DNA of 64,000 nt from Enterobacteriaceae bacterium 4M9. GTDB taxonomy: Bacteria; Pseudomonadota; Gammaproteobacteria; Enterobacterales; Enterobacteriaceae. The notes under the pieces were generated by a model. It was given only the letters and a program-made list of their open reading frames with translations. It made no database searches and had not been told where the DNA came from. The DNA lies in NCBI GenBank assembly GCA_010092695.1, contig JAADJJ010000001.1, positions 1,860,001-1,924,000 on the forward strand, written 5' to 3'. Positions 1 to 8,117 of the stretch are shown here, one piece after another (within the stretch, counting starts at the first letter, position 1; the number at the start of each line of letters is the position of its first letter). The position numbers and the translations under genes are program-made.

Positions 1-1
1 T

Positions 2-691
2 CTGTTCCTTTACGCACCGATGGGCGAGAGCGAAGCGGTACGCGTGGTACTGGGTGTGATTGCGTTTGCGTCTATCATCTTCGGTAACCTGATGGCGCTA
101 AGCCAGTCCAACATCAAACGTCTGCTTGGTTTCTCCTCCATCTCTCATCTGGGCTACCTGCTGGTCGCACTGATTGCGCTGCAAAGTGGTCAGATGTCGA
201 TGGAAACCGTGGGCGTGTACCTGGCGGGTTATCTCTTCAGTAGCCTGGGTGCGTTCGGCGTGGTTAGCCTGATGTCCAGCCCGTATCGTGGCCCGGATGC
301 CGATTCGCTGTTCTCTTATCGTGGTTTGTTCTGGCACCGTCCGGTGCTGGCGGCAGTGATGACCGTGATGATGCTGTCGCTGGCGGGTATCCCGATGACG
401 CTCGGCTTTATCGGTAAATTCTACGTGCTGGCGGTAGGCGTTGAGGCGCACCTGTGGTGGCTGACTGCGGCCGTGGTGATTGGCTCGGCGATTGGTCTTT
501 ACTACTACCTGCGTGTGGCCGTAAGCCTGTACCTGAGTGCGCCGCAGCAGCTTAACCGCGACGCACCGCACGACTGGGCGTTTAGCGCAGGCGGTATCGT
601 GGTGCTGATTTCTGCACTGGTCGTGCTGCTGCTCGGCGTGTGGCCGCAGCCGCTGATTAGCCTGGTCCAGTTGGCTCAGCCGCTGATGTAA
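2..691 (+). CDS. nuoN: NADH-quinone oxidoreductase subunit N, C-terminal part
   Basis: The reading frame is open from base 2, so the 5' half of the gene lies outside the window. The visible ~230 residues are almost entirely hydrophobic helices. They include the antiporter-like helix beginning SNIKRLLGFSSISHLGY, with its conserved Lys and His, and a later G-I-P-x-T-x-G-F-I-G-K-F segment typical of NuoN/NuoM/NuoL proton-channel subunits. NuoN is a membrane-arm proton-pumping subunit of respiratory Complex I and is normally the last gene of the nuo operon. The strong terminator 24 bp after the stop agrees with that. Confidence 0.95.
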   Translation: MFLYAPMGESEAVRVVLGVIAFASIIFGNLMALSQSNIKRLLGFSSISHLGYLLVALIALQSGQMSMETVGVYLAGYLFSSLGAFGVVSLMSSPYRGPDADSLFSYRGLFWHRPVLAAVMTVMMLSLAGIPMTLGFIGKFYVLAVGVEAHLWWLTAAVVIGSAIGLYYYLRVAVSLYLSAPQQLNRDAPHDWAFSAGGIVVLISALVVLLLGVWPQPLISLVQLAQPLM

Positions 692-714
692 TCTTTTCCA
701 GTCAGGCATAACCA

Positions 715-745
715 ACGGCCCTGTTTTTACAGGGCCGTTTTTTTA
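715..745 (+). terminator. Rho-independent terminator of the nuo operon
   Basis: A 9-bp perfect stem (ACGGCCCTG / CAGGGCCGT) with a six-base loop is followed by a run of seven T. It lies 24 bp past the nuoN stop. Confidence 0.95.
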
Positions 746-796
746 TGCGTTGCGTAAGCGTTTTTAAAAAGCGCACGCTTTGCGTGAAATGAGTTA

Positions 797-823
797 TTAA
801 GTTTCGCTGTTTCAGGACGATAG
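797..823 (+). promoter_or_regulatory. Sigma-28 (FliA)-type promoter for the FlxA-like gene
   Basis: TTAAGTTT, then exactly 11 bases, then GACGATAG. The enterobacterial FliA consensus is TAAAGTTT-N11-GCCGATAA, so 7/8 and 6/8 positions match with ideal spacing. The site ends 31 bp before the start codon of a FlxA homologue. E. coli flxA is itself a FliA-dependent class 3 flagellar gene. The sequence match is seen directly; control by FliA is inferred. Confidence 0.7.
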
Positions 824-854
824 GGTAGATGGCTATTCTTAGAGGGAACAGATT

Positions 855-1181
855 ATGACCACAATCGGTAGCGGTTTTTCCGCTGCAGCAGGGGCTTCTG
901 CCTCCACGACGGGTGTCGATAAGCAAATTTCTGCGCTTACAGACCAAATCAGCAATCTGCAAAAGCAGTTGGCAGAGGTGAGTAAGTCGGATGCGCTAAC
1001 GTCTGAAGAAAAAGAGCAGAAGGTTAACCAGATTCAGGCACAAATCCAGATGCTACAGGCGCAGATAGCGGCGTTGCAACAGCAGCAGGAACGCCAGTCC
1101 AGCCAGGCGGTGGCAGCGGTAGAAGAGACTGACACGCAAACTCAGCCCCGGTCAAACAGCGCGATTGATGTGTATGTCTGA
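855..1181 (+). CDS. FlxA-like family protein
   Basis: 108 residues. A Ser/Ala/Gly-rich N-terminus is followed by a Gln/Lys-rich coiled coil (about residues 22-85, with heptads around QISNLQKQL and QIQAQIQMLQAQIAALQQQ) and a short C-terminal tail ending SAIDVYV. Length, coiled coil and the terminal I-D-x-Y-V match E. coli FlxA (110 aa), a flagellar-regulon protein of unknown molecular role. No signal peptide or membrane segment is visible. The ribosome site GAGGGA lies 8 bp before the ATG. It is monocistronic, between the nuo terminator and a hairpin at 1189-1212, and has its own sigma-28-like promoter. Confidence 0.8.
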   Translation: MTTIGSGFSAAAGASASTTGVDKQISALTDQISNLQKQLAEVSKSDALTSEEKEQKVNQIQAQIQMLQAQIAALQQQQERQSSQAVAAVEETDTQTQPRSNSAIDVYV

Positions 1182-1188
1182 GTGATAA

Positions 1189-1212
1189 ATGCAGCCGCTG
1201 CGGCGGCTGCAT
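1189..1212 (+). terminator. Hairpin after the FlxA-like gene
   Basis: A 9-bp GC-rich stem (ATGCAGCCG / CGGCTGCAT) with a six-base loop lies 8 bp after the stop codon. No T-run follows, so this may be a weak terminator or an RNA-stabilising hairpin. Confidence 0.5.
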
Positions 1213-1371
1213 TCGTGCTAATCGCTACACCTGCTGCCGGACCCTTTTATTTTACGCATGTGTAACTTATTGATTTTTAATGGCTGAAAAGTGACGGCAG
1301 AAAAAAGGGTTTTCGAAGGTGATTATGGACTTTTTATAGTCAGTTCAAGAGGATATGCTTAACTGGCTCTA

Positions 1372-1459
1372 GTTCACTGCTGTACAGGCAGCTTAGAAGT
1401 GATGCTGTCCGCGTCGCCCGTGTCGCGCTTGGTTCACTGCCGCACAGGCAGAAAATAAC
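1372..1459. CRISPR. Orphan type I-F CRISPR mini-array (two repeats, one spacer)
   Basis: Repeat 1 (1372-1399, 28 bp) begins GTTCACTGCTGTACAGGCAG and ends CTTAGAAG. That is two changes from the type I-F repeat of E. coli/Pectobacterium, which has CCGTACAGGCAG and ends CTTAGAAA. The spacer (1400-1431) is exactly 32 bp, the type I-F size. Repeat 2 (1432-1459) begins GTTCACTGCCGCACAGGCAG, the Yersinia-type version, but its last eight bases have decayed, as expected of a terminal repeat. The repeat contains the type I-F palindrome CTGCCGYACAGGCAG. The side before repeat 1 (1250-1370) is AT-rich and leader-like. No cas gene occurs in the window. The array lies between the convergent FlxA-like and rnz genes. 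Confidence 0.85.
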
Positions 1460-1511
1460 GCCCTGTCATGGGGTGACAGCGCGTTACGTCATACTTAAAA
1501 CCCAGCCGCCT

Positions 1512-2432
1512 TCAAACCTCAAACACCGAAAAATCTTCAGCCAGTTGCGTATTTGCAAACACCGCCTGGCATTCAGCCAGCAGTGCTGCTGCACCTTGTT
1601 CACCGTAGCGGGAACTCAGGTGGGTGATAATTAATCGCCTGACGCCTGCCTCGCGGGCAAGCTCTGCTGTTTGTTGTGAAGTGGAGTGCCCACGTGAATT
1701 TGCTTTCTCAGCCATCGTGGCCTCAAGCGTTGCCTCATGCACTAATACATCCACGTTCTTAGCCAGCAACAAAGCCGCTGACGTGGGCGCGGTGTCGCCA
1801 AAAATCCCCAGCGTTTTACCGGGCGTGGCTCGCCCCAGGTAATCACGCCCGTCAATTTGTCGCCCGTCGTCTAACGTCACCGTTTCGCCGTTTTTCAGGC
1901 GCTGAAACAGCGGGCCGGGCCTAATGCCTGCGCTAATTAATCGCGCCGCGTCGAGTGCGCCGGGAATATCGTGTTGCTCAATGCGAAAACCGTAGCATTC
2001 CACCGGGTGCAACAGCGGCCCGGCGTGGACGCGGAATTGACCATCGTCGAAGAGCAGGCCCGCTTCAATCTCAATAATCTCCAGCGGATAAGTGGTCCAT
2101 GAGCCGCTCAGGCGCAGCGTGGTCTCGACAAACTCGCGTAGCCCCTTTGGGCCATAGAGCGCCAGCGGCAACTCGCTACCTGCCATGGAGCGGCTGCACA
2201 GCAGTCCCGGCAGGCCAAAAATATGGTCGCCATGCAGATGGGTGATAAAAATTTTTTCCACTTTTCCGGGGTTGAAGGCGGTTGCCAGCATCTGGTGCTG
2301 AGTGGCTTCGCCGCAGTCAAATAGCCATAAGCCGCCACTTCCCAGTCCTGGATTAAGTATGAGCGCGCTCACATTACGGTTGCGGGTGGGGACACCTGCC
2401 GAGGTGCCCAGAAAATTTAGCGTTATCGCCAT
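1512..2432 (-). CDS. rnz: Ribonuclease BN / RNase Z
   Basis: 306 residues (E. coli Rbn/ElaC has 305). Metallo-beta-lactamase fold with the zinc motif THLHGDH at 64-70 (His65, His67, Asp69, His70), further metal ligands near HPVE and GDT, and the C-terminal HEAT and THLSSRYG motifs of the RNase Z family. It processes tRNA 3' ends by endo- and exonucleolytic cleavage in the cytoplasm. It is divergent from elaA across a 66-bp gap, as in E. coli (elaC-elaA-elaB). The start is confirmed by the conserved opening LNFLGTSAGVPT. Confidence 0.96.
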   Translation of the reverse strand: MAITLNFLGTSAGVPTRNRNVSALILNPGLGSGGLWLFDCGEATQHQMLATAFNPGKVEKIFITHLHGDHIFGLPGLLCSRSMAGSELPLALYGPKGLREFVETTLRLSGSWTTYPLEIIEIEAGLLFDDGQFRVHAGPLLHPVECYGFRIEQHDIPGALDAARLISAGIRPGPLFQRLKNGETVTLDDGRQIDGRDYLGRATPGKTLGIFGDTAPTSAALLLAKNVDVLVHEATLEATMAEKANSRGHSTSQQTAELAREAGVRRLIITHLSSRYGEQGAAALLAECQAVFANTQLAEDFSVFEV

Positions 2433-2498
2433 TTATCGCTGCCTGCTGTAAAACAAAGCATGAGTATAACCGGGGTAAAAGATAAAAAAGGAGCAATC

Positions 2499-2942
2499 AT
2501 GATTCAGTGGCAAGACTTGCACCATTCACAGCTCACGGTAGCGCAGCTCTACGCGCTATTGCAGCTGCGCGTTGCCGTATTTGTGGTGGAGCAAAACTGC
2601 GTCTATCAGGATATCGACGGAGAAGACCTGGTGGGCGAAAGCCGCCATCTGCTGGCCTGGCGTGACGGTGAGCTGATTGCCTGTGCGAGAATTCTGAAAC
2701 AGCCGGATGAACCGGTGGTGATTGGTCGGGTAATTGTGGCACCACAGGCGCGAGGCGAGAAACTGGGTAACCGGCTAATGGAAGAGGCCCTGAAGTCCTG
2801 TGTAACCCACTGGCCTGGAAGTGAAATTTACCTTGGTGCCCAGGCGCATTTGCAGGCGTTTTACGCGCAGTTTGGCTTTGTCGCGGTCAGCGATGTTTAT
2901 GAGGAAGACGGTATCCCGCACATTGGCATGGCGCGCAGTTAA
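2499..2942 (+). CDS. elaA: ElaA, GNAT-family N-acetyltransferase
   Basis: 147 residues. The ATG at 2499 is chosen over an in-frame ATG at 2460 because AAGGAG lies 6 bp before it and the protein then opens MIQWQDLHHS, as E. coli ElaA does. The GNAT acetyl-CoA site is visible as VIGRVIVAPQARGEKLGNRL (about 72-91), followed by the C-terminal YLGAQAHLQAFYAQFGF segment and EEDGIPHIGM. It transfers an acetyl group from acetyl-CoA; the natural substrate is not known to me. elaB follows after 70 bp. Confidence 0.92.
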   Translation: MIQWQDLHHSQLTVAQLYALLQLRVAVFVVEQNCVYQDIDGEDLVGESRHLLAWRDGELIACARILKQPDEPVVIGRVIVAPQARGEKLGNRLMEEALKSCVTHWPGSEIYLGAQAHLQAFYAQFGFVAVSDVYEEDGIPHIGMARS

Positions 2943-3012
2943 CGGTTACGCAAAAGACACTGTTCTTGTCTATAGTCTGGTAACTGTACCAACATCAACA
3001 GGGAGAAGTCCT

Positions 3013-3321
3013 ATGGGGTTCAATAACGCATACCGTTCAAGTCTTGATGATGATTTAACGCTGTTAAGTGAAACACTGGATGAAGTGTTACAGGCGTCTG
3101 GCGATCCGGCTGACCAGAAATACGTTGAGCTTAAAGCACGCGCCGAGCAGGCGTTGCATGACGTAAAAAACCGCGTCAGCCATGCCTCTGACACCTACTA
3201 TTACCGCACCAAGAAAGCGGTGTATCAGGCCGATGACTTTGTCCATGACAAGCCATGGCAGGGTGTAGGTATTGGTGCCGCAGTGGGACTGGTGCTGGGG
3301 CTTTTACTGGCGCGCCGTTGA
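3013..3321 (+). CDS. elaB: ElaB, tail-anchored stress protein (DUF883)
   Basis: 102 residues. The ATG at 3013 has GGAG 7 bp upstream, and the protein aligns with E. coli ElaB (101 aa) through DDDLTLLSETLDEVL, SGDPADQKYVELKARAEQAL and YYYRTKKAVYQADDFV. A charged helical cytoplasmic region (1-78) precedes one C-terminal membrane helix (about 80-99, GVGIGAAVGLVLGLLLARR), making it a tail-anchored inner-membrane protein. ElaB belongs to the YqjD/YgaM group of stationary-phase, ribosome-associated proteins in E. coli. Longer open frame upstream of 3013 is read-through and not part of the gene. Confidence 0.93.
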   Translation: MGFNNAYRSSLDDDLTLLSETLDEVLQASGDPADQKYVELKARAEQALHDVKNRVSHASDTYYYRTKKAVYQADDFVHDKPWQGVGIGAAVGLVLGLLLARR

Positions 3322-3432
3322 GTTATTGCCCGTACTTTTCTGAGTCCGGGCATTTCATTACCCACAGGTGGAATTTTTTTTGCCTTCTGAACCACGTATA
3401 CTGCGTGGTTTTTCAGGGAAGGTGAGGTTATC

Positions 3433-4737
3433 GTGAGTTCTCTTGCCGATGTGCTGAAACAGTTTCAGCAGGCGCTGACGGGCGCGTTTTCCACCGAACC
3501 CGGATTACACCAAATTACATTGTCGTTCTCGCTTGGCGACGGCAGCGATGCGCTGGCGTGGCTTGCTGGGCAACGTCTGTGGCCGCAGTTTTACTGGCAG
3601 CAGCGTAACGGTGATGAAGAACTGGCGGCGTTGGGTGCCTGTGTCATCTTTCATGATATGCCTGCGGCACAGGCGTTTCTGACGGCGCATCATGACCACC
3701 CAGAGCTCGCTCTGTGTGGACTTAACGCATTCGATCCTGCGCACGGCCAACTGTTTCTGCCACGCTTGCTGTGGCAGCGCAGCGCCACCCACGCGCAGCT
3801 TACCCTCAATCTCTACAGCACCACCTCGCTGTATGATGACGCCCACGCCGCGCGTCAATTCCTTTCTCAGCTATCAGCAGCGCGCACGCCGCAGCCGTTG
3901 ACGCTCACCTGTACCGACGAGCGCCACCTTCCGGAGCGCGCGCAGTGGGATGCGCTGATTGACCAGGCAACGGGCGCTATCGCTGCGGGCAAGTTCGACA
4001 AAGTGGTACTGGCACGAGCAAGCGATCTGTATTTCACCACACCACCCGATGCTGCGGCTTTGATGGCTGCAAGTCGCAGAGTCAACCGTGGCTGCTACCA
4101 TTTTTTTATGGCGTTTGACGCCACAAGGGCATTTCTCGGCTCCACGCCAGAGCGTCTGTGGCGGCGCACAGGTGATGAACTGCGTACCGAAGCGCTGGCA
4201 GGTACGGTTGCAAGCAGCCCTGACGATGCCCACGCACGCGAGTTGGGTGACTGGTTAATGCGTGATGATAAAAATCAGCGTGAAAATATGCTGGTGGTAG
4301 AAGACATTTGCCAGCGGTTACAGGGCGTGACTGGCGCGCTGGACGTACTGCCGCCGCAGGTGGTGCGGTTACGTAAGGTGCAGCATCTGCGCCGCTGTAT
4401 CTGGACCACCCTTGGGGCGGGCAGTGATGATTTATTGTGCCTGCAGAGGCTACAGCCCACGGCAGCCGTCGCCGGGCTGCCGCGCGATGCGGCTCGGCAT
4501 TTTATCTCGCAGTATGAGCCATTCGAGCGCGAATGGTATGCAGGCTCGGCGGGCTGGCTTAGTGCCGGGCGCAGCGAGTTTTGCGTGACGTTACGCTGTG
4601 CACAGGTGGAAGGGCTGCGGGTGCGGCTTTATGCAGGTGCGGGTATTGTCGCAGGCTCGCAGGCTGCACTTGAATGGCAGGAAGTCGACAACAAGGCCGC
4701 CGGGCTGCGTTCGTTGTTCTTCACGAACGCAAACTGA
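3433..4737 (+). CDS. menF: Isochorismate synthase, menaquinone-specific
   Basis: 434 residues with a GTG start (E. coli MenF 431). Chorismate-binding domain in the C-terminal half: KVVLARASDL, FLGSTPERLWRR, RTEALAGTVASS, DDKNQRENMLVVEDI, QPTAAVAGLPRD and YAGSAGW, including the catalytic Glu and Mg-binding Glu of the MenF/EntC family. It converts chorismate to isochorismate, the first step of menaquinone synthesis. First gene of the menFDHBCE operon; menD follows after 82 bp. Confidence 0.96.
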   Translation: MSSLADVLKQFQQALTGAFSTEPGLHQITLSFSLGDGSDALAWLAGQRLWPQFYWQQRNGDEELAALGACVIFHDMPAAQAFLTAHHDHPELALCGLNAFDPAHGQLFLPRLLWQRSATHAQLTLNLYSTTSLYDDAHAARQFLSQLSAARTPQPLTLTCTDERHLPERAQWDALIDQATGAIAAGKFDKVVLARASDLYFTTPPDAAALMAASRRVNRGCYHFFMAFDATRAFLGSTPERLWRRTGDELRTEALAGTVASSPDDAHARELGDWLMRDDKNQRENMLVVEDICQRLQGVTGALDVLPPQVVRLRKVQHLRRCIWTTLGAGSDDLLCLQRLQPTAAVAGLPRDAARHFISQYEPFEREWYAGSAGWLSAGRSEFCVTLRCAQVEGLRVRLYAGAGIVAGSQAALEWQEVDNKAAGLRSLFFTNAN

Positions 4738-4819
4738 GCAACGCGCAGACGATTCATATCAAAATAACGCGTGACGCAGGCTATATAATATTCAGGCAAA
4801 ATTGATACCGGACAACAAC

Positions 4820-6490
4820 ATGTCGACAAGTTCATTTAACCGCCGCTGGGCAGCGGTCATTCTGGAAGCGCTGACCCGCCATGGCGTGCGTCATATCTGC
4901 ATTGCACCAGGTTCCCGCTCAACCCCGCTGACGCTCGCTGCCGCAGAAAACACCAGTTTTATCTGTCATACGCACTTTGATGAGCGCGGACTGGGCCACC
5001 TGGCTCTGGGGCTGGCGAAGTCCGGTAAAGCGCCGGTGGCGGTGATTGTCACGTCCGGTACGGCGGTAGCGAATCTCTATCCGGCCATTATCGAAGCGGG
5101 GCTGACCGGGGAGCGTCTTGTGGTGTTGACTGCCGACCGCCCGCCGGAGCTTATCGACTGTGGGGCGAATCAGGCCATTCGTCAGCAGGGCATTTTTGCT
5201 TCTCATCCTTCTGAAACGTTATCTTTGCCGCGCCCAACGCCGGATATTCCCGCGCGCTGGCTGGTTTCTACGCTCGACAGCGCAATGGGGCATTTGCACA
5301 GCGGGGCGCTGCACGTTAACTGCCCCTTTGCCGAACCGTTATACGGTGAATTAGATGATGGCGGCCTCGCCTGGCAGCAGTCGCTGGGCGACTGGTGGCA
5401 GGACAGCAAGCCGTGGCTGCGCGAGCCGCATCAGGCGCTTGCCGTGAAGGAAGACGACTGGACTGCGTGGCGGCGTAAACGCGGCGTTATTATCGCCGGG
5501 CGTTTAAGCGTGCGCGAAGGCGAGCAGGTTGCCGCCTGGGCGCAGATGCTGGGCTGGCCGCTGATTGGCGATGTGTTGTCGCAGACCGGCCAGCCGCTTC
5601 CCTGTGCTGACCTGTGGCTTGGCAACGCCCGCGCCGTCAGTGAACTGAATGAGGCCGATATCGTGATTCAGTTTGGCGCCAGCCTCACCGGCAAGCGTCT
5701 GCTACAGTGGCAGGCGACATGCCAGCCGCAAGAGTACTGGATTGTCGATAGCCTTAACGGGCGTCTTGACCCCGCGCATCACCGGGGGCGCAGACTGGTG
5801 GCCGATATCAGCGAATGGCTACAGGCGCATCCTGCTGAGAAGCGCGCGCCCTGGGCGCAGGCGGTGGCGCAATTGTCCGCACTGGCGCAGGCAAAAGTAG
5901 ACGACATGACAGCGGAATTTGGTGAAGCGCAACTGGCTCGCCGCCTGCCAAAGCTTCTGCCCGAACAAGGGCAACTCTTTTTGGGCAACAGCCTGGTCGT
6001 ACGTCTGGTAGATGCACTCGCACGGTTGCCGCAGGGGTATCCGGTATGGAGTAACCGCGGTGCCAGCGGTATCGACGGATTAATCTCCACCGCCGCAGGC
6101 GTGCAGCGTGCTAAAGCGCGGCCAACGCTTGCTGTTGTGGGCGATCTGTCGGCACTTTACGACCTCAACAGCCTTGCGCTGCTGCGCCAGGCCCCTGCGC
6201 CGTTTGTGCTGCTGATAGTCAACAACAACGGTGGGCAAATCTTTTCTCTGCTGCCGACGCCGGTCAACGAGCGTGAGCGCTTCTACTGTATGCCACAAAA
6301 CGTCAGCTTTGAGCACAGTGCGGCAATGTTCGGGCTGAACTACCATGCTCCTGCCAGTTGGCAGGCGTTGCAGGACGTAATGGCCAGCGCGTGGCAGCGC
6401 CCAGGCGCCACCCTTATCGAGCTTAAGGTAGAAGACACAGCAGGTACCCGCACGCTGCAACAGCTGCTGGCGCAGGTAAGTCACCTGTGA
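4820..6490 (+). CDS. menD: SEPHCHC synthase (2-succinyl-5-enolpyruvyl-6-hydroxy-3-cyclohexene-1-carboxylate synthase)
   Basis: 556 residues, the same length as E. coli MenD. Start at MSTSSFNRRW, chosen by homology; a nearer upstream ATG at 4802 adds six non-conserved residues. The thiamine-diphosphate enzyme fold shows the catalytic Glu in HFDERGLGHLALG and the ThDP/Mg motif GDLSALYDL...NNNGGQIF near the C-terminus. It condenses 2-oxoglutarate with isochorismate. The stop overlaps the menH start by 4 bp (GTGA), which indicates translational coupling. Confidence 0.96.
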   Translation: MSTSSFNRRWAAVILEALTRHGVRHICIAPGSRSTPLTLAAAENTSFICHTHFDERGLGHLALGLAKSGKAPVAVIVTSGTAVANLYPAIIEAGLTGERLVVLTADRPPELIDCGANQAIRQQGIFASHPSETLSLPRPTPDIPARWLVSTLDSAMGHLHSGALHVNCPFAEPLYGELDDGGLAWQQSLGDWWQDSKPWLREPHQALAVKEDDWTAWRRKRGVIIAGRLSVREGEQVAAWAQMLGWPLIGDVLSQTGQPLPCADLWLGNARAVSELNEADIVIQFGASLTGKRLLQWQATCQPQEYWIVDSLNGRLDPAHHRGRRLVADISEWLQAHPAEKRAPWAQAVAQLSALAQAKVDDMTAEFGEAQLARRLPKLLPEQGQLFLGNSLVVRLVDALARLPQGYPVWSNRGASGIDGLISTAAGVQRAKARPTLAVVGDLSALYDLNSLALLRQAPAPFVLLIVNNNGGQIFSLLPTPVNERERFYCMPQNVSFEHSAAMFGLNYHAPASWQALQDVMASAWQRPGATLIELKVEDTAGTRTLQQLLAQVSHL

Positions 6491-7257
6491 TTTTGCATGC
6501 CAGAGCACGCGTTGTGCCTGGTCGGCCGTGGCTGGTCTGGCTGCACGGTTTTCTCGGTTGTGAGCGCGAATGGCAGCCATTTGCCAACGACTTTGCCGAC
6601 TGGTCCCAGCTGTGGGTTGACTTACCCGGCCACGGCGGCTCAGCGCACATAGCCGTACACGATTTTGCCGGGGTGAGCGAGTGCCTGCGCGCTACGCTCG
6701 CCCACTACGAGGTTGATCGTTACTGGCTGGTGGGGTATTCGCTTGGCGGGCGGGTGGCGATGTACCATGCCTGTCGGGGCCGTGCCGCCGGGCTGATGGG
6801 GCTGGTGGCAGAAAGCGCTAACCCAGGGCTTGCCTGTAAAGCCGAGCGCGAGCAGCGCGCGCTAAGCGATGGTCGTTGGGTACAACGTCTACTCAACGAG
6901 CCGCTAAAGATAGTGCTGGACGACTGGTATCGTCAGCCGGTATTCAGCCATTTGAATGATGCTCAGCGCAGCGAGTTGATTGCGCTGCGCTCACGCAACA
7001 ATGCACAGTGTCTGGCGGCAATGCTGGAGGCGACCTCGCTGGCACGCCAGCCCGATCTGGCAGCCACGCTGCGTGCACTCACTGTTCCCTTTCGTTATTT
7101 ATGTGGCGAGCGCGATGCGAAGTTTCGCGCGCTGGCCCAGGTGCGCGCGCTGCCGTTGCAGATTATTGCAGCCGCAGGGCATAACGCACACCGTGAAAAT
7201 CCCGGCGCGTTTCGTGACGCGCTACGTGAAATACTCACTCAGGCCGATGAGGACTAA
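6487..7257 (+). CDS. menH: SHCHC synthase (2-succinyl-6-hydroxy-2,4-cyclohexadiene-1-carboxylate synthase)
   Basis: 256 residues, GTG start overlapping the menD stop. Alpha/beta-hydrolase fold with the nucleophile elbow VGYSLGG (Ser85), the oxyanion-region LHGFLG at 19-24, the acid region CGERDAKF and the catalytic His in GHNAHREN near the C-terminus. It eliminates pyruvate from SEPHCHC. menB starts 2 bp after its stop. Confidence 0.95.
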   Translation: MILHARARVVPGRPWLVWLHGFLGCEREWQPFANDFADWSQLWVDLPGHGGSAHIAVHDFAGVSECLRATLAHYEVDRYWLVGYSLGGRVAMYHACRGRAAGLMGLVAESANPGLACKAEREQRALSDGRWVQRLLNEPLKIVLDDWYRQPVFSHLNDAQRSELIALRSRNNAQCLAAMLEATSLARQPDLAATLRALTVPFRYLCGERDAKFRALAQVRALPLQIIAAAGHNAHRENPGAFRDALREILTQADED

Positions 7258-7259
7258 TC

Positions 7260-8117
7260 ATGATCTATCCCGATGAACAAAAGCTGTATGCGCCGGTGGA
7301 ATGGCACGACTGCTCAGAAGGCTACACCGATATTCGCTATCAAAAGTCTGCTGACGGCATCGCAAAAATCACCATCAACCGCCCGCAGGTGCGTAACGCA
7401 TTTCGCCCGTTGACCGTCAAAGAAATGATTCAGGCGCTGGCCGATGCCCGCTATGACGACAACATTGGCGTAATTGTTCTCACCGGTGAAGGCGACAAAG
7501 CGTTTTGCGCGGGTGGCGACCAGAAAATCCGTGGCGACTACGGTGGTTATCGTGATGACAGCGGCGTTCACCACCTCAATGTGCTGGATTTCCAGCGCCA
7601 GATTCGTACCTGCCCGAAGCCGGTCGTGGCGATGGTGGCCGGTTATTCCATCGGCGGTGGCCATGTGCTGCACATGATGTGCGACCTGACCATTGCGGCG
7701 GATAACGCCATTTTCGGCCAGACCGGTCCGAAAGTAGGGTCGTTTGACGGCGGCTGGGGTGCCTCTTACATGGCGCGCATCGTTGGGCAGAAAAAAGCGC
7801 GTGAAATCTGGTTCCTGTGCCGTCAGTACGATGCAAAACAGGCGCTGGATATGGGCCTGGTCAACACGGTTGTGCCGCTGGCCGAACTGGAAAAAGAAAC
7901 GGTGCGCTGGTGTCGTGAAATGCTGGAAAACAGCCCGATGGCGCTACGCTGCCTGAAGGCGGCGCTCAACGCCGACTGCGACGGCCAGGCTGGTTTGCAG
8001 GAGCTTGCGGGCAATGCCACCATGCTGTTCTACATGACCGACGAAGGGCAGGAAGGGCGTAACGCGTTTAACGAGAAGCGCGCGCCGGACTTCAGCAAAT
8101 ACAAGCGGAACCCGTAA
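7260..8117 (+). CDS. menB: 1,4-Dihydroxy-2-naphthoyl-CoA synthase
   Basis: 285 residues, identical in length to E. coli MenB. Crotonase fold: CAGGDQ and AGYSIGGGHVLHMMCDLTIAADNAIFGQTGPKVGSFDGG contain the oxyanion hole and CoA-binding glycines, and the C-terminal EGRNAFNEKRAPDFSKY is diagnostic for MenB. It closes the second ring of the naphthoquinone from o-succinylbenzoyl-CoA. Its TAA overlaps the menC ATG (TAATG). Confidence 0.97.
   Translation: MIYPDEQKLYAPVEWHDCSEGYTDIRYQKSADGIAKITINRPQVRNAFRPLTVKEMIQALADARYDDNIGVIVLTGEGDKAFCAGGDQKIRGDYGGYRDDSGVHHLNVLDFQRQIRTCPKPVVAMVAGYSIGGGHVLHMMCDLTIAADNAIFGQTGPKVGSFDGGWGASYMARIVGQKKAREIWFLCRQYDAKQALDMGLVNTVVPLAELEKETVRWCREMLENSPMALRCLKAALNADCDGQAGLQELAGNATMLFYMTDEGQEGRNAFNEKRAPDFSKYKRNP

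Noticed and set aside
98..715. 205-codon antisense ORF to nuoN
   Set aside because: His/Gln/Arg-rich shadow frame typical of the complement of a GC-rich membrane-protein gene.
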